Source: Lachnospiraceae bacterium
GTDB lineage: Bacteria; Bacillota; Clostridia; Lachnospirales; Lachnospiraceae
NCBI GenBank assembly: GCA_016282215.1
Contig: JAEEKC010000163.1
Span: 1 to 17,261, forward strand
Direction: 5' to 3'
DNA: 17,261 nucleotides
Shown here piece after piece: positions 8,101-12,836 of this stretch. Position numbers and translations under genes: made by a program. The notes under the pieces were generated by a model that saw only the letters and a program-made list of their open reading frames with translations, was not told the origin of the DNA and ran no database searches. Each line of letters starts with the position of its first letter. The stretch's first letter is position 1.

Positions 8101-10355
8101 TCATCCTGACCAAGGCCCACGGATGACTGTTTATTCAGCGCCACCTGTGCATAATCGCCGTAAACATAGCCGAACACGCCGCCTATGCCATACGCGTAAT
8201 TCTTAGCATTTGCGCGAAGGAAGATCTCTTCACGCTCCGTGGATCCGACCTCTGTCGGAACAGGGGATGCGCCGCTGATCTTTCCTTTCAGCGTTCCGCC
8301 AATGCGCAGTCTGTCATGGAGCTGGCGGTCCTTCATTCCGTCGATCGTTGTCGCCGTCAGATAGGATGTTGAGTTTTCGCCGAGTTCCAGGGTTCCTGCC
8401 AGCATACCGATCCCGACGCCCGGTGAAACGACCGGTGTATCCTGCTGGAAGATCGTAGCCTCCATGCTGCACTCATCATCGAGATAAATTTCCTGCATGC
8501 TTCCGTAATCACGTCCGCAGAGGATTCCGGCAGCACGGATCCCATCACTGATCAGTGGCCCGTAACTGTTTTCTGCTGCAGCTCCGGCTTCCTGTTTCGT
8601 CTGCAGGCTCATTTGCGCATGATTAACAAACAACCGCCGGATCGTGCCTCGGTTTTCGCCGAAAAGACCAACCTGCTCAGCCTGGTTGACCAGCGTTTCG
8701 TTTTTTGCGACCTCGCCGTTGACATGCTTGTACTTAACATTGGAACTGTTATTCAGCCACAGATCAAAGATGCCGTGGCCATCTCCGTCAAGGGTACTTT
8801 TCTTTGTCAGGGTATCGATCGTCGGGAATCCGGAACCGGTCAGGGCGCACCTTAAGTATGAAGCCTCGCCCATATACCACATCTGGGTATTTCTCCAGTC
8901 AGGATTGTCCGTCAGCGTGTAAACCCAATTCTCGTTTACAAGATTCTTGCGGATCTTCCTTGCCTCACCATAACGGATGTTGTACAGATGACGATAATTC
9001 GCGATCGCGTATGCATCTGATTTGATGGTTTTTTCCGTTCCGAAGACGCCCGGCGTCTCTCTTTCGGTTTCATAAAGGTCATTTTCCACATTTGACAGCT
9101 TGCTGTTTGCACCGTTGCCTGCGCCAAGATCCATCGCATATACGCTGACTCTGGCCTGGATGAGCTTCGGCGTATCGCCGAAGAAACGGGTAACGCTGAG
9201 TCCCCGTTTATCGGTTTTTCCTTCAGCATCAACCTGATCGGACAAAGATGCGATCATCTGGGAATCCATCATGGTGTCCAGCGTCAGGACAATATCCTTT
9301 TTCCCGGCATTTTCAGGGTCTGTGGACAGCGTATCCCGGTAAGAAAGGATAAACGGCAGCTGTCCCACCGAATTGCCGCTCACCGTTGCATCCAGCATGA
9401 CCTGCTTGGGTGCAACATCCTCATCGGATTTTAAAACAGTTCCAAGTGCTGCTGCCGGCGAGACAGAAACGGTAAACCAGGGCGTACCCGTCGGTTCATC
9501 CCCGTAAGTACCTGCAGCTACCTCGTAGAATTCAATATCATATCGCGTGTCATTTTCATAATTGCCGGAATCGGAATGAAAATCCAGATGAAGCGTTTCC
9601 TCATTGTAGAGCATAGCCTCTTCCACATGCAGATTGTTGGGAAGTGTCAGGCCATAGACATTGACCTGGTCTGCACCATAATAACCGACGCAGTGATCCA
9701 TGCGCTTGCTTTCTTCTCTGGTATCTGTTTTGGGATTTTCAGCGGTCTCAGACTCCCAGTCCTGATAAACCGCATATCTCTCGCGCACACCGAACCCGGG
9801 TGCGTTTGCAAAGGTTTTGCCATAATCAAAACCCGTCGCCCAGGAAGAATAAAACGCAGAATACACTTTTTTCGCAGTCAGATCCAATTCAACGATGATA
9901 CTGCCATCAAGGCTTTCTGTGTCGGAAATATAAGGACGCACAAGATCGTAAAGAAGCGGATTGCTGTCAATGCCGCCGGTCGCGCCGGCTTTCTTGTCGC
10001 ATTTCAGATAGGCATAAACATGATCCTGATCTCTGTTGTCATGTTTTGTGGGAAGACCGTATTCACGTTTTGCATCAAAAGTGTCCACCATGCAGACATC
10101 GCTTGCGCTGCCGTTTTCGATCGCCTCAAAAAACTCATCCAGCGCACCGCGTCCCGCATAAGCAGACAGACCGGACTGGGCCCCCAGATAAATATATCTG
10201 GCAGTCTCCTGATTCCGGATATAGGTAAAGTGCTGGATCCAGCCGGTCACGCCCCATGCCGTTGCTCCGAGCAAGATGGACATCACCAGGATCACAGCCA
10301 TCATCTCTACCAGGGTGAATCCCTTTTGGATTGTATACTTATAACGTCTCGTCAT
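1..10355 (-). CDS. Giant type IV prepilin-like surface protein with GLUG repeats (partial, C-terminus beyond window)
   Basis: A single open frame runs from ATG 10355 to the left edge: at least 3451 codons, no stop. I start at 10355 because GGTGA lies 5 nt upstream; an in-frame ATG at 10367 would add four residues. Residues 1-12 are a short basic leader ending in KG, followed by FTLVEMM, the class III prepilin peptidase site with Glu at +5, then a hydrophobic helix to about residue 36. This predicts export by a type IV pilus or type II-like system with N-methylation. After a globular/beta region come about 19 GG[IV]xG GLUG-like repeats (residues ~720-1735), interrupted by a likely helical insert (~1256-1382), and from ~1975 a two-copy super-repeat. 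A DPDKDG loop near 4995 resembles a calcium-binding loop. Ordinary pilins have roughly 130-250 residues. Role as adhesin or pilus-tip fibre is inferred; no assembly genes are visible here. Confidence 0.93.
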   Translation of the reverse strand, partial: MTRRYKYTIQKGFTLVEMMAVILVMSILLGATAWGVTGWIQHFTYIRNQETARYIYLGAQSGLSAYAGRGALDEFFEAIENGSASDVCMVDTFDAKREYGLPTKHDNRDQDHVYAYLKCDKKAGATGGIDSNPLLYDLVRPYISDTESLDGSIIVELDLTAKKVYSAFYSSWATGFDYGKTFANAPGFGVRERYAVYQDWESETAENPKTDTREESKRMDHCVGYYGADQVNVYGLTLPNNLHVEEAMLYNEETLHLDFHSDSGNYENDTRYDIEFYEVAAGTYGDEPTGTPWFTVSVSPAAALGTVLKSDEDVAPKQVMLDATVSGNSVGQLPFILSYRDTLSTDPENAGKKDIVLTLDTMMDSQMIASLSDQVDAEGKTDKRGLSVTRFFGDTPKLIQARVSVYAMDLGAGNGANSKLSNVENDLYETERETPGVFGTEKTIKSDAYAIANYRHLYNIRYGEARKIRKNLVNENWVYTLTDNPDWRNTQMWYMGEASYLRCALTGSGFPTIDTLTKKSTLDGDGHGIFDLWLNNSSNVKYKHVNGEVAKNETLVNQAEQVGLFGENRGTIRRLFVNHAQMSLQTKQEAGAAAENSYGPLISDGIRAAGILCGRDYGSMQEIYLDDECSMEATIFQQDTPVVSPGVGIGMLAGTLELGENSTSYLTATTIDGMKDRQLHDRLRIGGTLKGKISGASPVPTEVGSTEREEIFLRANAKNYAYGIGGVFGYVYGDYAQVALNKQSSVGLGQDEVKKNIETEKDSEKYYKKMMLLSRDTTKPEIIAETNDEAFCTNTYGNAYLQQSDLRSIVSYVDVNEEKKSSEEFVGGILGNIYVLTSDNDPSENTATDGIDPKIPSDILSPKIIGCENYGDIYGYDLVGGIVGVNGRNGYISECTDYGKVGAAEGMAAGIASENFGFIEECRVDRYIDDKGNEYIPSIIGNEHVAGGITCINHKSYVVKDSSCALLDKDVVSALTDDKLIKISGNNMDTFGYLVGMNYGVVDGSTAGNFLSYETKKDNIVIGGAVGINYPDGVVKNIESAMSLDTENAAIVGGVAGRNHGMIKDCRFSGVIDQSKNGRYTSSGLRIGGIAAVNEKETASQTGSPMIMDCYLVGGKIRAKGFASFTETENEAGKLRGSSMVGGICGCNNTGAKIRNSYLTAHYATDDDGNFVKNPDGSYKLQETSDKGRTIIDVANGMVGGIAAANLGEVLHCGYTDKAWLLRSDLQKGEHKRNAFAMFVTDPKAPAIGAEVTGKDMESFGDVILRYLEIATEGDKHPIAYLNVNDFDMQWASKRDAQRGSLNPVVKAGMDAGRELSATAAERIRSIMMKGMTANLNDIAVDSVEKSAAASTAKLSTDATAKFNAMPKVATSEVAGYDLLDNTCLITLNRGCGYVGGITGYNGKDGTLQYCSTGKWVVEGYLPSEIYAAVGGVVGENAAEDARFRYNLNLAYVRREASYIEYTDNQTVHDNNLQAYIDHAFTYVGGVVGTQSNVTKDNWVMEGCANAGTVVNMYGNNVGGIVAKLRKNGGTVQYCYNYGTLMTGFSDNKNRAYPGGPVLEGYQGTAGGIMSHLTELNTDQGISVISCQNHGVVNFPARGTTGRGNQTKGTGNWEKMIANDVGGVIGQLSSPLNDRYYTLNVIDCVNGWGAEIYTHSVIGGILGRVGGLSSYSEDKKVAETVNNVVLNLESCRNYSDDIWALNGGATYNEKLGGIFGKREKFVSGSTHAGYTSIRNCFSFRLNDFNGSGNYTDNKGKIVSFNIKDEEAKTIDLSVNNFYVDNYSFQYLDPDKDGSRHGKAKDLFTPLTNKGDMTKVSSLVGKEPHNSIGYEKNNTTLNWNETDLLTALGDDAVEKADAMYSGVGDNKIAPKRFYAVSIGKEKGNGNGNSGSDDYEEEANRALVLEDSSIAIGNANLKNSWIEEDNNGKEELLLGIRHNDHGNKIIDITSIGPVITKFAEKRTGPGYTYSTTNTNHYYFARQSDAGTASYAGYSRLSIPDEYDFDEQALFTLDRDYIKFVEEFKEKQTPDEVYDVNVTKDDQSGRYKVDWKIRVPNSVLATDPDAVPTATKFDMQVDIYSLTAPTDGTAVRPTVDEILAGTHVDLSQYGSLDQIVNAKTATFTLPPEFVLDPALNYYAVVQVRDYRYVERALGDTAGYSVIEDDDARKIHSYIKLAQKLPTPEFEIVAYQGRWMLHLLNPEDYVIYKDYDYYEDMKIGAYLTDEKGKRITATEIYLKGSDIEVPTLQSALLTNATRLQDRYYAIGKKNLNITFFAEADDCLAADTDSMMSYIPENAKPELQVDYLSETPIEQGTLQPEYEATVKYTKLDAEKPDADAPPVSQIFRLELYGVKTDENTGDEYEVTLAFKDIPIAEGTQENIYIGYYDIPERLKPKPNEYVRFGTAFWYASSGQGRVNNYFETDERAVKKARNTGFITDLYTEYPDEPSKKVTYYFHTVKSFETTPEIEIVRLSRNGNWYAHLVNASSFEGLNAKINLNLKPDTGAEIRDGFDADHIADEALEFKGGELTEMTGKAAGLVSYWASAEGMFDSPEVAFGEGDSTGNTQLKKVLGTDTGVELVSLTNESIEMDENGKLVYKGTLSYKTHKTDPQFVAVELFAKDGKDPYNDKEREKSLYLKLDFALDNANNSTSVLTKDITIPLDPDAENGLDDLGRFYDFHLVVWYSAMNYETNQKKLTQYYELKAKAVAQKNGYLRSNGILSYVDVSKATGSVSENTVYYFAAPLRDPAYKNDPAQLRLSEKTIAKVKSLQLKDDNSYELAWTVNDDISDQNEYRTGLTYYKVDKGTVIEKVEDLTGTGDTVSGNSTVSANAIAEKNVTGKKEEHVEVTLPAEEDYLDGITDKTLDHEHYDYYVVAEVSDTDLPADDSGKKTLPAFVKAYGASCFMKLPEQLPKPKFWIVADNDTWKLQLQNLDAFDEYKDATGFKLIAYADSKDHAVTFTASDLVVTEEKPLYAKAMTELASYIVNGQKDKEIHYYAVAEGYFPSEVETDTVYVPTQTYPEGMNYQLTAKAGGDQLASASPSYEGTLTYTAFGTSVTPAVTEQKFVAELYGIVKDGGTDANPDVCETLAKQVISLAAGGTADVSLAVPSGTDLSRYESFGVEAWYASPGQGNVYTYYRTAAQKATGKKRLTGFITDKSEEDETNYYFHKVQLAVPQFEVISLERSGFMYARLLNPEAYDGIDENVTVTLTVKSQDKAAAEYTFSANQKNTESPANVLTYGGKIGQRFDADKNNTNAYLKAKAQAEGYLASEDFVYSQANSWSNIKPSLDGWQTGIHMAQLNDEKLTLDAEGSLHYSAKLNLKFRYDSKQKQYYALEVFAKDAQNKDVTLYLKLDQDFNLTGQQKQWVDKNVAITAEIPNAGAYHDFRVSCWWSAMNFVGAGANPEKFVRNWFEVTDGSAGSGNRADGYLKFVGSQYQIGEETKNVTAGETVYLY
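2154..4433 (-). repeat. Super-repeat unit 1 of the giant pilin-like protein
   Basis: Protein-level unit of about 760 residues starting at a YYFA motif. In order it contains an LNYYAVVQV segment, PTPEFEIV, a YEATVKYT...LELYGV strand pair, YASSGQGRV followed by NTGFITD, TTPEIEIV, LVYKGTLSY...VELFAKDG and VWYSAMNYE. Every landmark recurs in the same order in unit 2, 708-760 codons further on, so this is a tandem duplication of a multi-domain beta block. The similarity is clear in protein but diverged in DNA. Confidence 0.8.
5150..8195 (-). repeat. Array of about 19 GLUG-like repeats inside the giant pilin-like protein
   Basis: In the minus-strand translation, motifs such as LVGGIVGVNG, IVGGVAGRNHG, MVGGICGCNN, YVGGITGYNG, YVGGVVGTQS, TAGGIMSHL and KLGGIFGK recur at intervals of about 25-110 residues. 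Most are followed by a segment with a Cys and an N-x-G or Y-G turn (ECTDYG, DCRFSG, YCSTG, GCANAG, YCYNYG, SCQNHG, DCVNGW, SCRNYS). This pattern matches the GLUG motif of bacterial surface proteins and predicts a stacked beta structure. A helix-like segment around 6210-6590 splits the array into two blocks. Confidence 0.8.
10245..10355 (-). other. Class III (type IV prepilin) signal sequence and pilin N-terminal helix
   Basis: The first residues read MTRRYKYTIQKG, then FTLVEMMAVILVMSILLG, then ATAWG. The cleavage point is Gly12|Phe13, with Glu at mature position 5, as in classical type IV pilins and pseudopilins. The hydrophobic stretch is uninterrupted except for Glu17. This is direct sequence evidence; processing by a PilD-type peptidase is family knowledge. 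Confidence 0.93.
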
Positions 10356-10376
10356 TCCACTCACCATATATTTACA

Positions 10377-10392
10377 TAACTATACATAGTTA
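10377..10392. promoter_or_regulatory. Imperfect palindrome at the predicted start of transcription of the pilin-like gene
   Basis: TAACTATACATAGTTA: 7-bp arms TAACTAT and ATAGTTA around a 2-bp centre. It lies directly downstream of the putative -10, where a bound repressor would block transcription. Operator function is inferred from position and symmetry only. Confidence 0.3.
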
Positions 10393-10393
10393 C

Positions 10394-10420
10394 ATTATCA
10401 CAAATCGCCCGTTTTTTCAA
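10394..10420 (-). promoter_or_regulatory. Candidate promoter of the giant pilin-like gene
   Basis: Minus strand: TTGAAA (10415-10420), 15-bp spacer, then an extended -10 TGTGATAAT with hexamer GATAAT at 10394-10399. The hexamers are good and the TG extension helps, but the spacer is short, so the call is tentative. The predicted transcript would start about 10387, giving a leader of roughly 30 nt before the ATG at 10355. Confidence 0.35.
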
Positions 10421-10574
10421 TGTTTCAGGGTTTCTCAGCGCGTAATTTCATTCTTTTTTCATATTTTGACGCACATTTCTATATTGTATATCGGAAAGTA
10501 TGGGATAACTCTTTAGAATCTGCTTTTTTGGCCCGGTCAGAAGGGCCGGTCAGAAAACGATTCAGTCGAAAATT

Positions 10575-10591
10575 TGTAACACTTTCGTAAC
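10575..10591 (+). promoter_or_regulatory. WalR-like direct repeat, one mismatch, no close gene
   Basis: TGTAAC-ACTTT-CGTAAC: two hexamers at 11-bp spacing, differing from the WalR-type TGTWAH-N5-TGTWAH pattern at the first base of the second hexamer. It is about 155 bp upstream of the putative pilin promoter, so its target is unclear. Confidence 0.25.
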
Positions 10592-10651
10592 TTTTCACAA
10601 AACAGGCGTTCGTCCGGTTTCCATAAAACGCCATTATTTTTCCTCTTTTTT

Positions 10652-10722
10652 TGTGGATAAAGTGAATAACTTCGTTTATAAGTCGCTTTGCTTGATAAAA
10701 TCGGAATTCGGATTGTGGAAAA
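10652..10722. other. Two DnaA-box-like 9-mers in the same orientation
   Basis: TGTGGATAA at 10652-10660 is the exact complement of the consensus DnaA box TTATCCACA. TGTGGAAAA at 10714-10722 differs by one base. With only two sites and no dnaA or dnaN nearby, this is not an origin; a DnaA-responsive or chance site is possible. Confidence 0.3.
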
Positions 10723-10755
10723 CTTTTCCTGGAATTTTGCAGATTGCCCCTTGAT

Positions 10756-10800
10756 TTTCGAAAGTGTTGTGCATGTTGCACAAACGGCCTTATTTCGAAA
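10756..10800. promoter_or_regulatory. Nested palindromes: TTGTGCA inverted repeat between two TTTCGAAA sites
   Basis: A perfect inverted repeat TTGTGCA-TGT-TGCACAA (10767-10783) is flanked by two copies of the palindrome TTTCGAAA (10756-10763 and 10793-10800). A third TTTCGAAA lies at 12796-12803, downstream of araD. The layout resembles a regulatory-protein binding region, but no promoter next to it is clear. Confidence 0.3.
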
Positions 10801-10894
10801 AATATGACAGGACTCCAAAAACAGATATGACACAGATCTATGCCGAAAAGCGATGTGACAGATCAGATATCGCAGAACACCATATAACGCAACA

Positions 10895-10916
10895 GGGCAT
10901 GTCAAAAGACATGCCC
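10895..10916. other. Perfect 9-bp hairpin, possible 3' end of the hydrolase transcript
   Basis: GGGCATGTC-AAAA-GACATGCCC. It lies about 165 bp downstream of the hydrolase stop codon on the minus strand. There is no U-run directly after the stem in either direction, so it is not a typical intrinsic terminator; it could stabilise an RNA 3' end. Confidence 0.4.
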
Positions 10917-10987
10917 CGCTCCCTGTATTCTTTTGAAACGCTTCTATCTGGTTTTACAGACACATAGCGATTTCTGACATTATATAC

Positions 10988-11012
10988 TGCGCGTTATCGA
11001 TTGCGCATTTTT
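10988..11012 (+). terminator. Weak terminator-like hairpin, plus direction
   Basis: TGCGC (10988-10992) pairs with GCGCA (11003-11007) around a 10-nt loop and is followed by TTTTT. No plus-strand gene upstream needs a terminator, so this may be accidental or end a short antisense transcript. Confidence 0.2.
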
Positions 11013-11015
11013 AAT

Positions 11016-11094
11016 TTGTATTAGAAGATTCTTCTTTGTATCAGAAAATTCTTCTTGATATTATAAATTCTTGTTAATATTAGAAGATTCTTCT
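11016..11094. repeat. Four tandem ~20-bp units overlapping the 3' end of the hydrolase gene
   Basis: Units at 11016-11035, 11036-11055, 11056-11074 and 11075-11094 share the pattern T-(T/A)-(G/A)-TAT(T/C)AGAAGATTCTTCT with a few changes; the third is 19 bp and most diverged. Each good unit contains the near-palindrome AGAAGA-T-TCTTCT. The last unit encodes the final codons Arg-Arg-Ile-Phe and the stop of the hydrolase gene, so the array looks like outward duplication of the gene's own 3' end. Confidence 0.7.
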
Positions 11095-12648
11095 TACAGA
11101 GAGAACGTTTCTGTAGCCTGCATTGGATACCTTGATACCGGTCTTAGCTGTCGATGCATGTACGATCTGACCGCCGCCAATGTAGATTCCTACATGACCG
11201 GAATAACATACGATATCACCGGGCTGTGCATTTGCAAGACCACCAACGTCCGCGCCACAGCTTCTCTGTGCACCGGAGGAATGCGGCAGGCCTACGCCAA
11301 ATGCTGCATATACGCTCATAACGAAACCAGAGCAGTCAGTACCGTTGGTCAGGGAAGATCCGCCGTATACATACGGATTACCTACGAACTGCAGTGCATA
11401 GTTTGCAACTGCCGATCCGCCGCCACCCGAAGGTGCTGCATAGCTTCCGCCGCCACCGCCGCTTGAGCCTTTGCCTTTCTTCTTGCCTGCTTTCTTTCTT
11501 GCTGCTGCTTCAGCTGCTTCTCTCTCAGCCTTCTCTTTTGCAAGTCTTGCTGCTTCCTCTTCTTTGGACTCAGCCTTTACAAATTCGGTCTTCAGTGTAA
11601 CAAAATCAGTGGATACATAGCCGTTTCCTTCTTCTACGGAAACCTGCACCCAGCCGTCTTCTGCTTCACTCACAACACTCAGGTCATCCTCGCCGGCAAC
11701 CATACCCATAACGGATGAATCTGTTGTCGGGTTTTCTCTGACATAAAGTGTCTGTGTATTGACCGTAGCAAGACGCTTGCCGACTTCTTTTGCACGCTCA
11801 ACTGCTGCATCGCCGGTTACGACATAATCTTCTTTTACATATCCGCGAACCGTACCGGAAATGATCTCGATCCAGCCGTTCTCAGTCTCGGAAACATAAT
11901 CACCAACAGACTCATTGTAGAGCTTGCCGAGGATCTCTGCCTCTTCATTGGGCTCCTTGCGGACATTTACGTAATCATTACATTTTGCGATAACCAGATT
12001 GCTGTACATCTGCTTTGCGCTGTTTGCTGCTGCGTCCGCGCCGGAAACAGTCTTGACGCCGCTCTCAGCCGGTGCGGCTTCTGCAAGCTCCTGAGCAGGT
12101 GCGATCTCACCTTCAGCTGTATTCTCTTCGGTAGTCTGCGCATCGGTTGCTTCGGTTTCTGCTGCAACGCCTGCATTTGCGATATCATCCGGTACTGCAA
12201 TATCCGTTACGGTCTCCTGTGCTTCCTCAACCGGTGCTTCCGCTGCTGCTGTCTCAACTGCAGGAACCTGTGTATCATCTGCGGATACCTGCGGTGCAGC
12301 TGCTTCGGTCTGTACTGCTTCTACGCCGTCCGTTGAAATCTCCTGAAATACCGGGGCAGCTGCCACAGTCTCTTCCTTCTTCTCAGATACGACAGATGAA
12401 GCGATGCCGCCGCATGCTGCCTCTACACCTGCCGAAGGCAGTACCGTCTGCTTTACTGCCGGCTTCACAGCTGTTGTTGCTACTGCTGCTGTATCTGCAC
12501 TTGCTACAAGATCCGTAGCTTCTACACTGATCGACGATCCTGCACCGATAGCGGGAAGACCCTCTGCAAATGCGGTCGTCGGTAATACGGTCAAAGTAAT
12601 TGCTGCTGTTAAGATCCATGCAGTTAACTTACTTTTTTTGTTAAACAT
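11080..12648 (-). CDS. Secreted cell-wall hydrolase: signal peptide, two SH3 domains, NlpC/P60 catalytic domain
   Basis: 522 residues from ATG 12648, which has GGAGG 4 nt upstream and follows a strong promoter; an upstream in-frame start at 12729 is rejected because it overlaps the promoter. Residues 1-28 are a signal peptide (MFNKK, hydrophobic core, cut after TTAFA). Residues ~30-210 are an Ala/Glu/Thr/Val-rich low-complexity stalk. Two bacterial SH3 domains follow (~216-278, YVNVRKEP; ~295-352, LYVRENP), then a charged Ala/Glu/Lys helix and a Gly/Ser hinge (~360-412). The NlpC/P60 domain (~413-522) has catalytic Cys439 (TDCSGF), His485 (GHVGIY) and His497 (VHAS). Such enzymes cut peptide stems of peptidoglycan (typically gamma-D-Glu-diamino acid bonds) and SH3 domains bind the wall. 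Role in growth, separation or lysis is not decidable here. Confidence 0.93.
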   Translation of the reverse strand: MFNKKSKLTAWILTAAITLTVLPTTAFAEGLPAIGAGSSISVEATDLVASADTAAVATTAVKPAVKQTVLPSAGVEAACGGIASSVVSEKKEETVAAAPVFQEISTDGVEAVQTEAAAPQVSADDTQVPAVETAAAEAPVEEAQETVTDIAVPDDIANAGVAAETEATDAQTTEENTAEGEIAPAQELAEAAPAESGVKTVSGADAAANSAKQMYSNLVIAKCNDYVNVRKEPNEEAEILGKLYNESVGDYVSETENGWIEIISGTVRGYVKEDYVVTGDAAVERAKEVGKRLATVNTQTLYVRENPTTDSSVMGMVAGEDDLSVVSEAEDGWVQVSVEEGNGYVSTDFVTLKTEFVKAESKEEEAARLAKEKAEREAAEAAARKKAGKKKGKGSSGGGGGSYAAPSGGGGSAVANYALQFVGNPYVYGGSSLTNGTDCSGFVMSVYAAFGVGLPHSSGAQRSCGADVGGLANAQPGDIVCYSGHVGIYIGGGQIVHASTAKTGIKVSNAGYRNVLSVRRIF

Positions 12649-12670
12649 ATATCCTCCAAGCATGTAAATT

Positions 12671-12687
12671 ATTACAAAATTGTTACA
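12671..12687 (-). promoter_or_regulatory. WalR-type direct repeat just downstream of the hydrolase promoter
   Basis: Minus strand TGTAAC-AATTT-TGTAAT matches TGTWAH-N5-TGTWAH exactly, the box of WalR (YycF), the essential response regulator of cell-wall metabolism in Bacillus and Staphylococcus. At about +4 to +20 it would be suited to repression. WalR identity is inferred; other OmpR-family regulators bind similar repeats. Confidence 0.45.
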
Positions 12688-12697
12688 TCCATTGACA

Positions 12698-12726
12698 AAT
12701 ATATCATTATGCCCTTGCTTTGTCAA
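12698..12726 (-). promoter_or_regulatory. Strong sigma-A-type promoter of the NlpC/P60 gene
   Basis: Minus strand: TTGACA (12721-12726), 17-bp spacer, TATATT (12698-12703). The -35 is perfect and the -10 differs by one base. Transcription would start near 12691, giving a leader of about 43 nt. The -35 forms part of a perfect inverted repeat (TTGACAAA / TTTGTCAA, 12692-12699 and 12719-12726) that brackets the promoter. Confidence 0.8.
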
Positions 12727-12755
12727 CAAGATATGGGGGATTTCCTAAGATTTTT

Positions 12756-12772
12756 TGTACTTTTTTTGTAAC
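12756..12772 (+). promoter_or_regulatory. Second WalR-like direct repeat, upstream of the hydrolase promoter
   Basis: TGTACT-TTTTT-TGTAAC: same 11-bp spacing, one mismatch (C at base 5 of the first hexamer), 30 bp upstream of the -35 and in the opposite orientation to the downstream box. The T-rich setting raises the chance of coincidence. Confidence 0.28.
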
Positions 12773-12836
12773 TTTTTTAAAGAACCGGTATCATTTTTCG
12801 AAAACGATTGCGTTATATCTGTTATTTATCCGAAAA

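Larger units (their letters stand above)
10421..11015. other. Non-coding stretch between the hydrolase gene and the pilin-like gene
   Basis: No convincing gene. Short open frames on both strands lack ribosome-binding sites and recognisable domains. The stretch is AT-rich and holds two DnaA-box-like 9-mers, a WalR-like direct repeat, a TTGTGCA inverted repeat flanked by two TTTCGAAA palindromes, a 9-bp hairpin and a weak terminator-like hairpin, each listed separately. A tandem CCGGTCAGAA repeat (10532-10555) also sits here. Confidence 0.6.

Noticed and set aside
5150..8195. CRISPR array or DNA-level tandem repeats
   Set aside because: The periodicity is in the protein motifs only; the DNA copies are diverged and sit within one continuous coding frame.
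9576..10379. 267-codon plus-strand open frame opposite the pilin N-terminus
   Set aside because: It is antisense to the clear prepilin leader and its composition (Ile/His/Arg-rich) is typical of a reverse-frame shadow.
10652..10722. Replication origin
   Set aside because: Only two DnaA-box-like sites, no AT-rich unwinding element with phased boxes and no dnaA, dnaN or partition genes.
10537..10905. 122-codon minus-strand open frame in the intergenic region
   Set aside because: No ribosome-binding site or domain, and a competing frame covers the same bases; composition looks random.
10764..10967. 67-codon plus-strand open frame starting inside the TTGTGCA inverted repeat
   Set aside because: No Shine-Dalgarno sequence and it runs through the perfect hairpin; no recognisable protein.
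12649..12729. Longer N-terminus for the NlpC/P60 protein
   Set aside because: The extra 27 residues would be encoded by the promoter and leader; the GGAGG and signal peptide clearly favour ATG 12648.
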